A stretch of DNA of 64,000 nt, from the NCBI RefSeq assembly GCF_900465315.1, contig NZ_UBIX01000012.1. The stretch is one strand, 5' to 3'. A program made the translations under genes and the position numbers. Source of the DNA: Asaia bogorensis_B (GTDB taxonomy: Bacteria; Pseudomonadota; Alphaproteobacteria; Acetobacterales; Acetobacteraceae). This document shows, piece after piece, positions 44,084-53,067 of this stretch (position 1 is the stretch's first letter; each line of letters opens with the position of its first letter). The notes beneath the pieces were generated by a model. That model was given only the letters and a program-made list of their open reading frames with translations, was not told the origin of the DNA and did no database searches.

Positions 44084-46278
44084 GCATGATCGTCAACGCT
44101 GAACTCGCCGCCCGCTTCGGTCTCTCTGCCGAGGAATACCAGAAGGTTCTGGACATCATGGGCCGCGTGCCCAGCCTGACCGAACTCGGTATCTTCTCGG
44201 TCATGTGGTCGGAGCATTGCTCCTACAAATCATCGCGCGTGCATCTCAAGACCCTGCCCACCAAGGCCCCCTGGGTCATTCACGGCCCCGGCGAAAATGC
44301 CGGTGTTGTGGATATCGGAGACGGTCTTGCCGCTGTCTTCAAGATGGAGAGCCACAACCATCCGTCGTTCATCGAGCCCTATCAGGGCGCGGCGACGGGC
44401 GTGGGTGGCATCCTGCGCGATGTGTTCACGATGGGCGCGCGCCCCGTTGCCAATCTGAACGCACTTCGCTTCGGTGACCCGTCGCTTCCTGTGACGCAGC
44501 GCGTGATTGATGGCGTGGTACGTGGCATTGGTGGCTACGGTAACTGTGTTGGTGTTCCCACGGTAGGCGGTGAGATCAATTTCCACCCGGCCTATAATGG
44601 TAATCCGCTCGTCAACGCCATGACCGTTGGTATCGCCCGTCAGGATCGCATTTTCCTCTCGGCTGCTGCGGGTATCGGCAATCCGGTGGTTTATGTCGGC
44701 TCCAAGACCGGGCGCGATGGCATTCACGGCGCCACCATGTCCTCGGCGGAATTCGACGAACATGCGGCCTCCAAGCGTCCGACGGTGCAGGTGGGTGATC
44801 CGTTCACCGAGAAGCTGCTGATTGAGGCCTGTCTCGAACTGATGGCGACCGACGCTATCGTGGCGATTCAGGATATGGGCGCGGCTGGCCTCACATCCTC
44901 TGCCGTCGAGATGGCGGGCAAGGGTGGTGTCGGTATCGAACTCGATCTCGATAAGGTGCCGCAGCGCGAGACAGGCATGACGGCCTATGAAATGATGCTG
45001 TCGGAGAGCCAGGAGCGTATGCTCATGGTGCTCAAGCCCGAACGCACCGACGTTGCCCGCGCCATTTTCGAGAAATGGGACCTTGATTTTGCGATTGTCG
45101 GCGTGCTGACCGATACGGCGCATATCACGGTCAAGCATCTCGGCAAGACGGAAGCGGATATTCCGCTTGCGCCACTGGCTGATGAGGCACCGCTCTACCA
45201 TCGTCCCATGACGCACGCTGCCAAGCCGGCGCGTCTGGGCACTGTGGCCGATCCTGCGGGTGTGGAACATGCGCTGCTGACCCTGCTGGCCTGCCCGGAT
45301 CTCGCCTCGCGCGCCTGGGTCTGGAACCAGTATGACAGTGGCGTGGGGGGGCAGACGGCCCGTCGCCCCGGTGCGGCCGATGCTGCCATCGTTCGCGTCG
45401 AGGGCACGAAGCGCGGTCTTGCCATGACAACCGATTGCACGCCGCGCTATTGTCAGGCTGACCCGCATGCGGGTGGGGCTCAGGCAGTTGCAGAAGCCTG
45501 GCGCAATATCACGGCAACGGGTGCGCTGCCGCTGGCCGTAACCGATAACTTGAACTTCGGCAATCCCGAAAAGCCGGAGATCATGGGTCAGTTCGCCGAT
45601 GCCATCAAAGGCATGGGTGAGGCCTGCCGCGCGCTGGATTTCCCGGTCGTGAGTGGCAATGTGTCGCTATACAACCAGACGAGCCATCCCAGCGGTCTGA
45701 GCCAGCCAATCCTGCCGACGCCGGCTATCGGCGCTATTGGTGTGATCGACGACGTGACCAAGGCGATTGGTCTTGGCATGCCTGAGCAGTGTGAGCTTGT
45801 GCTGATCGGTGAGATCCGTGGTGAGCTCGGCCAGTCGCTCTGGCTGCGTGAAATCTGCCATCGCGAAGATGGTGCCCCGCCGATCATCGACCTTCACGCC
45901 GAGCGTCGCAACGGTGACTTCGTGCGCAAGATGATCGGGGAAGGGCGCATCGAGGCCTGCCACGACATCGCCGATGGCGGATTGCTTGTGGCCGTGGCGG
46001 AGATGGTCATGGCGAGCGGCGTTGGCTGTCATCTTGACAAGCCGCATCACGGCACGAGCCTTCATGCCTACTACTTCGGCGAGGATCAGGCCTGCTACGT
46101 GGTGGCCACCAGGCACGCCACTGCGCTGATCGATGCAGCTGAAAAGGCTCATGTGCCAGTGCGTCATCTTGGACGTTCAGGGGGTGATTCACTGGTTCTG
46201 ACCGACGGTATGAGCCTGTCGGCCGAGCGTATGCGCAAGGTCAATGCCGAGTTCTTCCCCAAGCTGATGGAGCGCTGA
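44080..46278 (+). CDS. purL: FGAM synthase subunit PurL (small type)
   Basis: 732 residues, the short PurL that needs PurS and PurQ. WSEHCSYKSSRVHLKTLP near residue 47, MESHNHPSFIEPYQGAATGVGGILRD, GVPTVGGEI, SGNVSLYNQT and the second AIRS-like half are all present. It makes FGAM from FGAR, ATP and channelled ammonia. It is coupled to purQ (ATGA) and followed after 3 bases by bolA. Confidence 0.96.
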   Translation: MSMIVNAELAARFGLSAEEYQKVLDIMGRVPSLTELGIFSVMWSEHCSYKSSRVHLKTLPTKAPWVIHGPGENAGVVDIGDGLAAVFKMESHNHPSFIEPYQGAATGVGGILRDVFTMGARPVANLNALRFGDPSLPVTQRVIDGVVRGIGGYGNCVGVPTVGGEINFHPAYNGNPLVNAMTVGIARQDRIFLSAAAGIGNPVVYVGSKTGRDGIHGATMSSAEFDEHAASKRPTVQVGDPFTEKLLIEACLELMATDAIVAIQDMGAAGLTSSAVEMAGKGGVGIELDLDKVPQRETGMTAYEMMLSESQERMLMVLKPERTDVARAIFEKWDLDFAIVGVLTDTAHITVKHLGKTEADIPLAPLADEAPLYHRPMTHAAKPARLGTVADPAGVEHALLTLLACPDLASRAWVWNQYDSGVGGQTARRPGAADAAIVRVEGTKRGLAMTTDCTPRYCQADPHAGGAQAVAEAWRNITATGALPLAVTDNLNFGNPEKPEIMGQFADAIKGMGEACRALDFPVVSGNVSLYNQTSHPSGLSQPILPTPAIGAIGVIDDVTKAIGLGMPEQCELVLIGEIRGELGQSLWLREICHREDGAPPIIDLHAERRNGDFVRKMIGEGRIEACHDIADGGLLVAVAEMVMASGVGCHLDKPHHGTSLHAYYFGEDQACYVVATRHATALIDAAEKAHVPVRHLGRSGGDSLVLTDGMSLSAERMRKVNAEFFPKLMER

Positions 46279-46281
46279 ACC

Positions 46282-46512
46282 ATGCCGATGAGCGCCGAAG
46301 AAATCGAACGCACCATCAAGGCTGCCCTGCCTGATGCCGTGATCGAGATTCATGATCTCGCGGGTGATGGGGACCATTATGCTGCAACCGTGACCAGTAC
46401 CGCTTTTGCGGGGCTGCCACGGGTACGCCAGCACAAGCTCGTCTATGACGCGTTTGGTGGCCGTATGGGGACAGAGCTCCACGCTCTGGCCCTCAAAACA
46501 CAAACCCCCTGA
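46282..46512 (+). CDS. bolA: BolA family protein
   Basis: 76 residues. BolA fold with the conserved HDLAGDGDHYAATV and the C-terminal HKLVYDAFGGRMG. The Cys-less, compact form that partners with monothiol glutaredoxins to bind [2Fe-2S] clusters, and the glutaredoxin gene follows 72 bases downstream. It begins 3 bases after the purL stop, so it is read from the purine operon. Confidence 0.92.
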   Translation: MPMSAEEIERTIKAALPDAVIEIHDLAGDGDHYAATVTSTAFAGLPRVRQHKLVYDAFGGRMGTELHALALKTQTP

Positions 46513-46558
46513 CAATCGAGACCAGTTGGGTCTATAATTAAGCGATTATTGACCCAAC
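46509..46558 (+). promoter_or_regulatory. Sigma-70-like promoter with overlapping inverted repeat before grxD
   Basis: CTGACA (46509-46514) and a perfect TATAAT (46533-46538) are 18 bases apart. An 8-bp inverted repeat GTTGGGTC (46525-46532) / GACCCAAC (46551-46558) brackets the -10 box and the probable start site, the layout of a repressor operator. It would give grxD expression independent of the purine operon. Alternatively the repeat is a weak mRNA hairpin after bolA. Confidence 0.6.
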
Positions 46559-46584
46559 GCGCATCTCGCGCACAGGAGCGATCC

Positions 46585-46920
46585 ATGGCCGAAGCTACTT
46601 TCCAGCAGATTCAGCAGCTTATCGACAACAATCCCGTCATGCTTTTCATGAAGGGTGACAAGCTGTTCCCTCAATGCGGTTTTTCCGCACGCGTCGTGCA
46701 GATCCTCGGGCACATGGGCGTCGATTTCGAGACGGCCAATGTGCTTGCAAGCCCGGAACTGCGCCAGGGCATCAAGGACTTTTCGCAGTGGCCGACAGTG
46801 CCGCAGCTTTACATCAAGGGCGAGTTCATCGGTGGCTGCGATATCGTGACCGACATGTTCCAGAGCGGCGAACTGGAGTCTCTGCTGGAAGAAAAGCAGA
46901 TTGCCAAAAAGGTGTCCTGA
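46585..46920 (+). CDS. grxD: Monothiol glutaredoxin Grx4-type
   Basis: 111 residues from ATG 46585 (CAGGAG 7 bases upstream); the frame open from 46549 runs through the promoter repeat and is rejected. The monothiol active site CGFS occurs in FPQCGFSARVVQIL, with WPTVPQLYIKGEFIGGCDI as the glutathione-binding part. It carries and delivers [2Fe-2S] clusters, typically as a complex with BolA, whose gene is just upstream. Confidence 0.95.
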   Translation: MAEATFQQIQQLIDNNPVMLFMKGDKLFPQCGFSARVVQILGHMGVDFETANVLASPELRQGIKDFSQWPTVPQLYIKGEFIGGCDIVTDMFQSGELESLLEEKQIAKKVS

Positions 46921-46951
46921 TCTGCCTTGATTAAGCCATAAACTCTGCGCG

Positions 46952-46981
46952 CTGCCACGGTTTCGTCTTAAACTGTGGCAG
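46952..46981 (+). terminator. Stem-loop after grxD
   Basis: CTGCCAC and GTGGCAG close a stem that continues, after one mismatch, as GTTT/AAAC around a 6-base loop. It lies 31 bases past the grxD stop; T-rich sequence follows only later (AATTTTC). Probable transcript end. Confidence 0.5.
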
Positions 46982-47085
46982 TATTGCAACGGTAAATTTT
47001 CTTGTAAAAATTTCTTCTTCAGACCTCTTGTTGTGCTTTCGCAGTCCTGACTAACGTGGCGGAAGTCATTCAGAGGGAAGAAAAA

Positions 47086-47394
47086 ATGCGGCGTCTATCG
47101 GGTCTCAAACTTGCAGCTTCAGTCGTCGCCGCCGGGGCAGCCTTCGCCTCTCATGGTGCAAGCGCAAGAGAGATCACCGATTGGGAAGCCTCCAAGCTGA
47201 CGCTTGATGCGCTTACCGCCACGCCCGTCTATCACCGCCCCGTCACCACCTACACGCATCACCACGGCGCAGCCGTTCATCAGGTGGCCGCCCATCACGT
47301 GTCAGCGCCGTCGCGTCGCGCCCTAGTCCACACTGTGGTTTATCACGCCAAGGCACCGGTAAGCAGCAAGCATCACGCCCGCCGTCACGGCTGA
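47086..47394 (+). CDS. Small exported histidine-rich protein
   Basis: 102 residues from ATG 47086, preceded by GAGGGAAG; the upstream in-frame start at 47056 has no site. Sec signal peptide (LKLAASVVAAGAAFASHGASA, cleavage near residue 27). The mature part has many His residues (e.g. YTHHHGAAVHQVAAHH and HHARRHG at the end) and an early DWEASKLTLDALTA helix. Metal binding in the periplasm is plausible, but no family is recognised. Monocistronic, between grxD and a gene-poor 250-base stretch. Confidence 0.65.
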   Translation: MRRLSGLKLAASVVAAGAAFASHGASAREITDWEASKLTLDALTATPVYHRPVTTYTHHHGAAVHQVAAHHVSAPSRRALVHTVVYHAKAPVSSKHHARRHG

Positions 47395-47647
47395 CAGATT
47401 GGGGGCGCTACAGCGTCCCACAGGGACTACTCTCCTGCGCGGGTGTTATCGTGTCTACCAGGCAGGGCCATTTGTGGGGCTCGCCGACGCTACTAAATTT
47501 CGGTAGCTAACTAGACCGTGCTCCCGGCGTTTCCCGCCGACCATTTCCGACCGCCATGCTATGCAGCCGCGGTCGCTCCCCGAAGGCTTCTGTCTCTCAT
47601 CCAAGGCGAGTCCGGGGCAGGGGCAAGAGCGCTGTTCGACGGTTGGA
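47395..47647. other. Non-coding stretch rich in short stems, possible structured RNA
   Basis: No supported protein gene. Several short inverted repeats follow one another: GTCCC/GGGAC near 47414-47427, GCTAC/GTAGC near 47490-47509, GGCG/CGCC near 47526-47539, and GACCGC/GCGGTC near 47549-47574. I checked by eye for RNase P, tmRNA, SRP and 6S hallmarks and found none, so this is only a candidate for a structured RNA or a pair of 3' UTRs. Confidence 0.3.
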
Positions 47648-48022
47648 CTACCCGTCCCTCAGAATATCCTCGATCCATCCGGCATTCCCAGCGACGTCAT
47701 ATATCATGAGGTCGAACCGGGTGTTTTCGCGTCGCCATGACGGCTGCGTCTGAAGAAGATACTCTGCAGCGGCCAGTAGACGGTGCTGTTGGGGAAGCCT
47801 CAAGGCGTAGGCGGCCTCATCCAGTGTTTGGCGCTGCTTGACCTCAACGAACAGAATAAGACTGTCATTCGCCGCGACGAGATCGATCTCGCCATATGGC
47901 GTGCGGCATCGCTCAGCAAGAAGCACGTAGCCCGCATTTGCGAGCGTCTCGCGCGTATGGGCCTCCGCCGCCATTCCAGCGGCGAAAGCCCTGCCGCCGC
48001 GCCTTTGGCGCGCGGTCGTCAC
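47648..48022 (-). CDS. YraN/UPF0102 family nuclease-fold protein
   Basis: 124 residues, starting at GTG 48022 inside a GTGA overlap with hemB. Holliday-junction-resolvase-like core: GYVLLAERCRTPYGEIDLVA with the metal-binding EID, then LILFVEVKQRQ (E-x-K), then RFDLMIYDV. The role of the family is not established; the nuclease-type active site is complete. It is the last gene of the permease-hemB-yraN run. Confidence 0.88.
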   Translation of the reverse strand: MTTARQRRGGRAFAAGMAAEAHTRETLANAGYVLLAERCRTPYGEIDLVAANDSLILFVEVKQRQTLDEAAYALRLPQQHRLLAAAEYLLQTQPSWRRENTRFDLMIYDVAGNAGWIEDILRDG

Positions 48023-49017
48023 AGCCTGCTACGGAGCAACCTTGCAGCCTCGACTGCGAAATAGGTAAGGACGCCATTGCAACCGGCACGCCGGAATGCA
48101 AGCAGGCTTTCAAGTATGGCGCGATCGCGGTCCAGCCAGCCATTCTGGATAGCCGCCATCAGCATCGCGTATTCACCTGATACCTGGTACGCAAAAGTCG
48201 GAACGGCGAAGGTTTCGCGTACCCGATGGATGATGTCCAGATAGGGCATGCCAGGTTTGACCATAACCATATCTGCGCCTTCCTGGATGTCGAGCGCGAC
48301 CTCGCGCAGCGCTTCATCGGAATTGGCAGGGTCCATCTGATAGGTTTTCTTGTCGCCCTTGAGCAGCCCCCCGGACCCCAGAGCGTCACGGAACGGACCA
48401 TAGAAGGCGGAAGCATATTTGGCGGCATAGGACATGATGCGCACGTTGTCGTGCCCCGCCTTGTCCAGAGCGGTGCGTATCGCGCCGATGCGTCCATCCA
48501 TCATGTCAGACGGGGCAATGATGTCGATCCCGGCTGCGGCCTGATTGATGGCCTGTAGCGCCAGAATCTCCACCGATGCGTCATTGACGACGTAATCGCC
48601 CTCGATAAGACCGTCATGGCCATGATCGGTATAGGGGTCGAGCGCCACATCACCAATTAGCCCAAGGTCAGGATACAGGCGCTTGATCTCACGCGCAGCC
48701 TTGCAGATCAGGTTGTCCGGGTTGGTGGCCTCACGGCCTGTCGCATCCCTGATGTCTGTCGGGGTGATCGGGAAGAGGGCCACGGCGGGGATACCGAGAC
48801 CGATGGCCTCGGCCAGGTGAGCCTCAAGCAGGTCCACGCTCACGCGTTCGACCCCAGGCATGGAGGCGACACTGCTGCGCTGCCCTTTGCCATCACAGAC
48901 GAAGATCGGCCAGATCAGATTGTCGATCGTCAGCGTCGTTTCGGCTACGAGGCGGCGCGTGAAACCGTCGAAACGGTTACGTCTTGGACGGCTGAGTGGA
49001 AAGGATCCGGTGATCAT
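48019..49017 (-). CDS. hemB: Delta-aminolevulinic acid dehydratase (porphobilinogen synthase)
   Basis: 332 residues. Two active-site lysines are placed in SYAAKYASAFYGPFRDA and MVKPGMPYLD (Schiff-base Lys); APSDMMDGRIGAIR and LCSYTDHGH-like DPYTDHGHDG are family blocks. The DPYTDHGHDG stretch lacks the Cys triplet of zinc enzymes, so it is the magnesium-type enzyme common in alphaproteobacteria. It condenses two ALA to porphobilinogen in tetrapyrrole synthesis. It overlaps its neighbours by 4 bases on both sides. Confidence 0.95.
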   Translation of the reverse strand: MITGSFPLSRPRRNRFDGFTRRLVAETTLTIDNLIWPIFVCDGKGQRSSVASMPGVERVSVDLLEAHLAEAIGLGIPAVALFPITPTDIRDATGREATNPDNLICKAAREIKRLYPDLGLIGDVALDPYTDHGHDGLIEGDYVVNDASVEILALQAINQAAAGIDIIAPSDMMDGRIGAIRTALDKAGHDNVRIMSYAAKYASAFYGPFRDALGSGGLLKGDKKTYQMDPANSDEALREVALDIQEGADMVMVKPGMPYLDIIHRVRETFAVPTFAYQVSGEYAMLMAAIQNGWLDRDRAILESLLAFRRAGCNGVLTYFAVEAARLLRSRL

Positions 49018-50477
49018 CGCGTTGTTCCCTCGGCGGTAAGCTTGCTCTTTTTGATACCATACAGCGCATAAACGACCAGTCCGGCGATCAGCCAGACCAC
49101 CATGCGTAGCCAGGTGAGCGCATCCAGCGACACCATGACCGCGAGGCAGCTCAGGATACCGCAGACCGGGGTGAACAGCCCGCCGGGTGCGCGAAACGCG
49201 CGGGGGCGGTTTGGCTCACGGATGCGCAGGATCAGGACACCCACGCAGACCAGCACGAAGGCGAGCAGGGTGCCGATCGAGGTCATGTTGCCGAGCACGG
49301 AGATCGGCACCAGCCCTGCCAACAGGCAGGTCACCACGAGAAAGATCAGGTGAGACACGGCTGGTGCCCGCGTGCGTGGGCTGAGGCGGCCAAATATCGC
49401 CGGTAGCAGGCCGTCATGCGACATGGCGTAGAACACGCGCACCTGACCCATCATGAGCCCCATCAGAACCGAGATATAGCCAAACAGGATGCTGAACTTG
49501 AGAGCGCCCTGCAGCCAGAACAGATGGGTGATATCGATGGCTGTGGCCACAGGGCTGCCATCGCCCTCGAGCTGGCGATAATCAACGACGCCGGTCAGCA
49601 CGAAGGCGAACGCGATATAGATGATGGTGCAAATGAGCAGGCTGCCCAATATGCCAATAGGCATGGTCCGCTCAGGATTGCGGGCCTCCTGCGCGGTGGT
49701 GGCGATGATGTCGAAGCCCAGATAGGCGAAGAAGATCATGCCAGCAGCCCGCATGATGCCCGAGACGCCAAAATGACCGAATTCGCCTGTGTTGGGCGGA
49801 ATAAAAGGGGTGAAATGCTCGGGCTTTATGAAGGGCGAGCAGAATATGATGAAGGCGCCGACCACTCCGAGCTTGAGCACCACGACCACAGCATTGATGC
49901 GCGTGGACTCGGAAATGCCGCGCAGCAAAAGCATGACGATGAACACAATTGCGGCCATGGCGGGAAGGTTGATCCAGCCATGAGCCATGCTGCCATCCGG
50001 CAGCTTCACCATGCTCATGGGGGATGCCAACCAGCGCGGGTCCGGATGCAGGTCCCACTGGCCCAGAATCGAGGCCAGATAGCTTGACCAGCTCGAGGCT
50101 ACGGCCGCAGCCCCTACGGTGTATTCCAGCACAAGGTCCCAACCGATAACCCACGCAACCAGCTCGCCAAGCACCGCATAGCTGTAGGAATAGGCCGAGC
50201 CGGCGGATGGGATCATGCTGGCCAGTTCGGCATAACAGAAGGCAGCAAAGCCGCAGGCAATAGCGGCCACCACGAAAGCAAGTATGACTGCTGGCCCCGC
50301 ATTCTGGGCCGCAGCAATGCCTGTCAATGAAAACAGGCCAGCCCCGACGGTCGTGCCCACCCCAAGGGCAATCAGTGAAAACGGTCCGATAACGCGGTGC
50401 AGCCCGTGTTCGCCTTTTTCGTCGGTTGCCACGTCAATCGGTTTGCGCCGCCACAGGGCGGCGAGGGGCTGGGCCAT
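49014..50477 (-). CDS. APC-superfamily amino acid permease
   Basis: 487 residues with 12-14 hydrophobic segments. GVGTTVGAGLFSLTGIAAAQNAGPAV at the start is the substrate-site loop of the cationic amino acid transporter/YfnA group; CYAELASMIPSAGSAYSYSYAVLGE and FFAYLGFDIIATTAQEARNPER follow. A hydrophilic N-terminal tail precedes segment 1. It imports an amino acid, probably by proton symport or exchange; substrate not deducible. It is translationally coupled to hemB by ATGA. Confidence 0.88.
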   Translation of the reverse strand: MAQPLAALWRRKPIDVATDEKGEHGLHRVIGPFSLIALGVGTTVGAGLFSLTGIAAAQNAGPAVILAFVVAAIACGFAAFCYAELASMIPSAGSAYSYSYAVLGELVAWVIGWDLVLEYTVGAAAVASSWSSYLASILGQWDLHPDPRWLASPMSMVKLPDGSMAHGWINLPAMAAIVFIVMLLLRGISESTRINAVVVVLKLGVVGAFIIFCSPFIKPEHFTPFIPPNTGEFGHFGVSGIMRAAGMIFFAYLGFDIIATTAQEARNPERTMPIGILGSLLICTIIYIAFAFVLTGVVDYRQLEGDGSPVATAIDITHLFWLQGALKFSILFGYISVLMGLMMGQVRVFYAMSHDGLLPAIFGRLSPRTRAPAVSHLIFLVVTCLLAGLVPISVLGNMTSIGTLLAFVLVCVGVLILRIREPNRPRAFRAPGGLFTPVCGILSCLAVMVSLDALTWLRMVVWLIAGLVVYALYGIKKSKLTAEGTTR

Positions 50478-50600
50478 TCAGTCTTCCTCTAAAACAACTC
50501 TCCCGCGCTAAACGGGTTGGCGGCGGGGGGAAATCTGGGATATTGCCCATCGTGATACGCCATTTTCCGCGTCTGTGCGCCCCCTCCGGGAGAGAAAAGA

Positions 50601-51908
50601 ATGACTACTCGCGAGAACATGTCCCCCCAGCACGATTTCTATCATCGCGGTCTGAATGAAGCAGACCCCGAGGTGGCAGAAATCATCAACGCCGAACTGA
50701 TCCGTCAGCAGGAAGGCATTGAACTGATCGCATCCGAGAATATCACCTCTTTTGCCGTTCTTGAGGCGCAGGGCTCGGTCCTGACCAACAAATACGCTGA
50801 AGGACTGCCCGGCAAGCGCTATTACGGCGGGTGCGTCGATGTCGACCGCGTGGAAAATCTGGCAATCGAGCGCATCAAGGCGCTGTTTGGCGTCGAGTTT
50901 GCTAACGTGCAGCCTCATTCTGGCGCGAACGCCAATCAGGCCGCCTTCATGGCGTTGGGCAAGCCGGGTGACACCGTGCTGGGTATGAGCCTCGCCGCTG
51001 GTGGACATCTGACGCATGGTGCCGCGCCGAACTACTCGGGGAAGTGGTTCAACGCGGTGCAGTATGGCGTGCGTGCCGAGGACGGAACTCTCGACTACGA
51101 GGAAATGGAGCGCCTTGCACGTGAGCACAAGCCGACGATCATTGTCGCAGGTGGCTCGGCTTATCCCCGTCATATCGATTTTGCGCGCTTCCGTCGCATT
51201 GCGGACGAGGTGGGTGCCTATCTGATGGTAGACATGGCGCATTTTGCCGGTCTCGTCGCGGCTGGTCTTTTCCCGAGCCCCGTGCCCCACGCGCATATCG
51301 TGACCAGCACCACGCACAAGACGCTGCGCGGCCCGCGCGGTGGCATTGTGCTTACGAATGATCCGGACATCGCCAAGAAGGTCAATTCCGCCGTATTCCC
51401 GGGCCTTCAGGGCGGTCCGCTCATGCATGTCATTGCTGGCAAGGCTGTGGCTTTTGGCGAGGCCCTGGGCGAGAAGTTCAAGGCGTATCAGGGCGCGGTG
51501 GCTGAGAACGCCCGCGTGTTGGCCGAGGAGCTTGTGGCGCGCGGTTTCGACATCGTGACCGGTGGTACGGATTGCCATCTCGTTCTGGTCGATCTGCGTC
51601 CCAAGAAGGTAACGGGCAAGATTGCCGAGGCGGCTCTCGAGCGCGCCGGGATCACGGCTAACAAGAACGCTATCCCGTTCGACCCTGAAAAGCCGTTTGT
51701 GACTTCCGGTATCCGTCTGGGCAGCCCGGCCGCGACGTCACGCGGTTTTGGCGTTGAGGAATTCCGCACGATCGCTCGCATGATCGATGAAGTGCTGAGT
51801 GCCTACGGAACGCCGGAGCAGGACAACGTCGAGCAGCGCGTTCATGACGAGGTAAAGGCGCTTTGCCGTCGCTTCCCCATCTATGACGTCGCCTATCCCG
51901 GCGCCTGA
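50601..51908 (+). CDS. glyA: Serine hydroxymethyltransferase
   Basis: 435 residues. ELIASENITSFAVLEAQGSVLTNKYAEG, YYGGCVDVD, QPHSGANANQAAFMAL and the PLP-lysine motif TSTTHKTLRGPRGG are all present. It interconverts serine and glycine with tetrahydrofolate, feeding one-carbon units to the purine genes upstream. Start ATG 50601 has GGGAGAG upstream. It is divergent from the permease gene; I see no glycine riboswitch in the 123-base gap. Confidence 0.96.
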   Translation: MTTRENMSPQHDFYHRGLNEADPEVAEIINAELIRQQEGIELIASENITSFAVLEAQGSVLTNKYAEGLPGKRYYGGCVDVDRVENLAIERIKALFGVEFANVQPHSGANANQAAFMALGKPGDTVLGMSLAAGGHLTHGAAPNYSGKWFNAVQYGVRAEDGTLDYEEMERLAREHKPTIIVAGGSAYPRHIDFARFRRIADEVGAYLMVDMAHFAGLVAAGLFPSPVPHAHIVTSTTHKTLRGPRGGIVLTNDPDIAKKVNSAVFPGLQGGPLMHVIAGKAVAFGEALGEKFKAYQGAVAENARVLAEELVARGFDIVTGGTDCHLVLVDLRPKKVTGKIAEAALERAGITANKNAIPFDPEKPFVTSGIRLGSPAATSRGFGVEEFRTIARMIDEVLSAYGTPEQDNVEQRVHDEVKALCRRFPIYDVAYPGA

Positions 51909-51916
51909 GGATCGAA

Positions 51917-51947
51917 GAGGGGGGGGCGATGAGCCCCCCTCTTTTTT
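51917..51947 (+). terminator. Intrinsic terminator of glyA
   Basis: A G-rich arm (51919-51927) pairs with GCCCCCCTC (51933-51941) around a short loop, followed by TTTTTT. It starts 9 bases after the glyA stop. Confidence 0.9.
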
Positions 51948-52038
51948 GCCCATACGGGGCGATTACGGCGGATCGTTTGACTGGATCGCGCCATGATCGT
52001 GTCCAGAGTGTCGTCTGGCTGTCGCGATCCGATCGGGC

Positions 52039-53067
52039 CTATAGCCTGCGTGCAAGCCTCACCGCGAGTTGTCCTCTGCGCACACACAGATTGGGCATGA
52101 TGAGCACGCATTGGTCGTACGGCGTACAGATTTCGTCATCACCGTCCAGCGCGATAACCGTGCCCGCCTTCTCAATGACTTGACCACCGAGATAACTCTC
52201 GGTGAACCCGAAACTGGCGCTTCTGGCGACGACATTGTCGGTCACCATTGCCTGACGTGAAACGGCAACCGGCTCGCTCCGGCTGCCCCAATGCACAAAC
52301 CCCGCATTCTCAACAAAGTGACGAATGACGCGTGCGCTGGTCTCGACCGTTTCCGGTCGCCAGTGCTGACCTGCCTCAAGCAGTACGCTACGCCCCGTAC
52401 CGCCAGACGCCATGAAGCGCTCCTGCTCAATCAGCCTTGCGCCTCCCACATGCCCCAGATCGGTGAGGGTCAGAAAGGGCGTGTCGGCCTGCGACGAGAG
52501 GAGGCCCGCCAGTGTGATCGAGCGTTCTGTCTGCGGCGAGATGAAGAGAGGTGAGGAGTCCCACAACATGGAATGGAGATCGAGCAACATGTCGCTGCGC
52601 TGGATGACGGGCAGCAACTCCTGTGCCCGCGCCATTTCAACCGAACCGGGCTTCTGGCTCAGCCTGTCATTGGACCAGACACGATTGAGATCTTCACCGA
52701 TGAATCGCGACGCTGTGGGGTTCGACGGGTCGAAGCGCTCGAAGGCGGCCATATTGGCAAATACGATGCGCAATGTGCCGCAAAGGGGCCTGATATCTTC
52801 CCTGAGCAGACGGTCGGCAGCGGCGGCGCCCGCGAACTCATTGCCATGAATAAGGGAGATCACGGCGATTTCCGGCCCCGGTACAGGGCTCTCGCGCTCG
52901 ATGACACCGGGTATCCCGTTATTGCCGGCCCTCCATTGTGAGAGATCAGGTGGGTCGATCAGGATTGGGAATTCGGGAAGGCGACGCGGCAGCGCCAGGC
53001 TGGGCAGGAGGCGCTGCCGCCGCCTGCGGACAGGGTGATGATCACGCGGTGATGCCCCGCAACTCAT
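52039..53067 (-). CDS. Succinylglutamate desuccinylase/aspartoacylase family protein
   Basis: 342 residues. M14-type zinc fold: first metal pair in ISLIHGNEFAG (HGNE), substrate Arg in IGEDLNRVW, third ligand in LLDLHSMLW and a later beta-domain with SVLLEAGQHW (the catalytic Glu block). Family members hydrolyse N-acyl amino acids. Its ATGA coupling to the argE gene points to N-acyl-amino-acid metabolism. The first ~30 residues are Arg-rich and poorly conserved-looking, so translation may begin later. Confidence 0.8.
   Translation of the reverse strand: MSCGASPRDHHPVRRRRQRLLPSLALPRRLPEFPILIDPPDLSQWRAGNNGIPGVIERESPVPGPEIAVISLIHGNEFAGAAAADRLLREDIRPLCGTLRIVFANMAAFERFDPSNPTASRFIGEDLNRVWSNDRLSQKPGSVEMARAQELLPVIQRSDMLLDLHSMLWDSSPLFISPQTERSITLAGLLSSQADTPFLTLTDLGHVGGARLIEQERFMASGGTGRSVLLEAGQHWRPETVETSARVIRHFVENAGFVHWGSRSEPVAVSRQAMVTDNVVARSASFGFTESYLGGQVIEKAGTVIALDGDDEICTPYDQCVLIMPNLCVRRGQLAVRLARRL

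Noticed and set aside
44230..45468. Minus-strand open frame of 412 codons inside purL
   Set aside because: Shadow of the highly GC-biased purL; repetitive Arg/His-rich text without a domain or ribosome binding site.
50478..50600. Glycine or folate riboswitch upstream of glyA
   Set aside because: The 123-base divergent gap is too short and lacks the conserved aptamer blocks.
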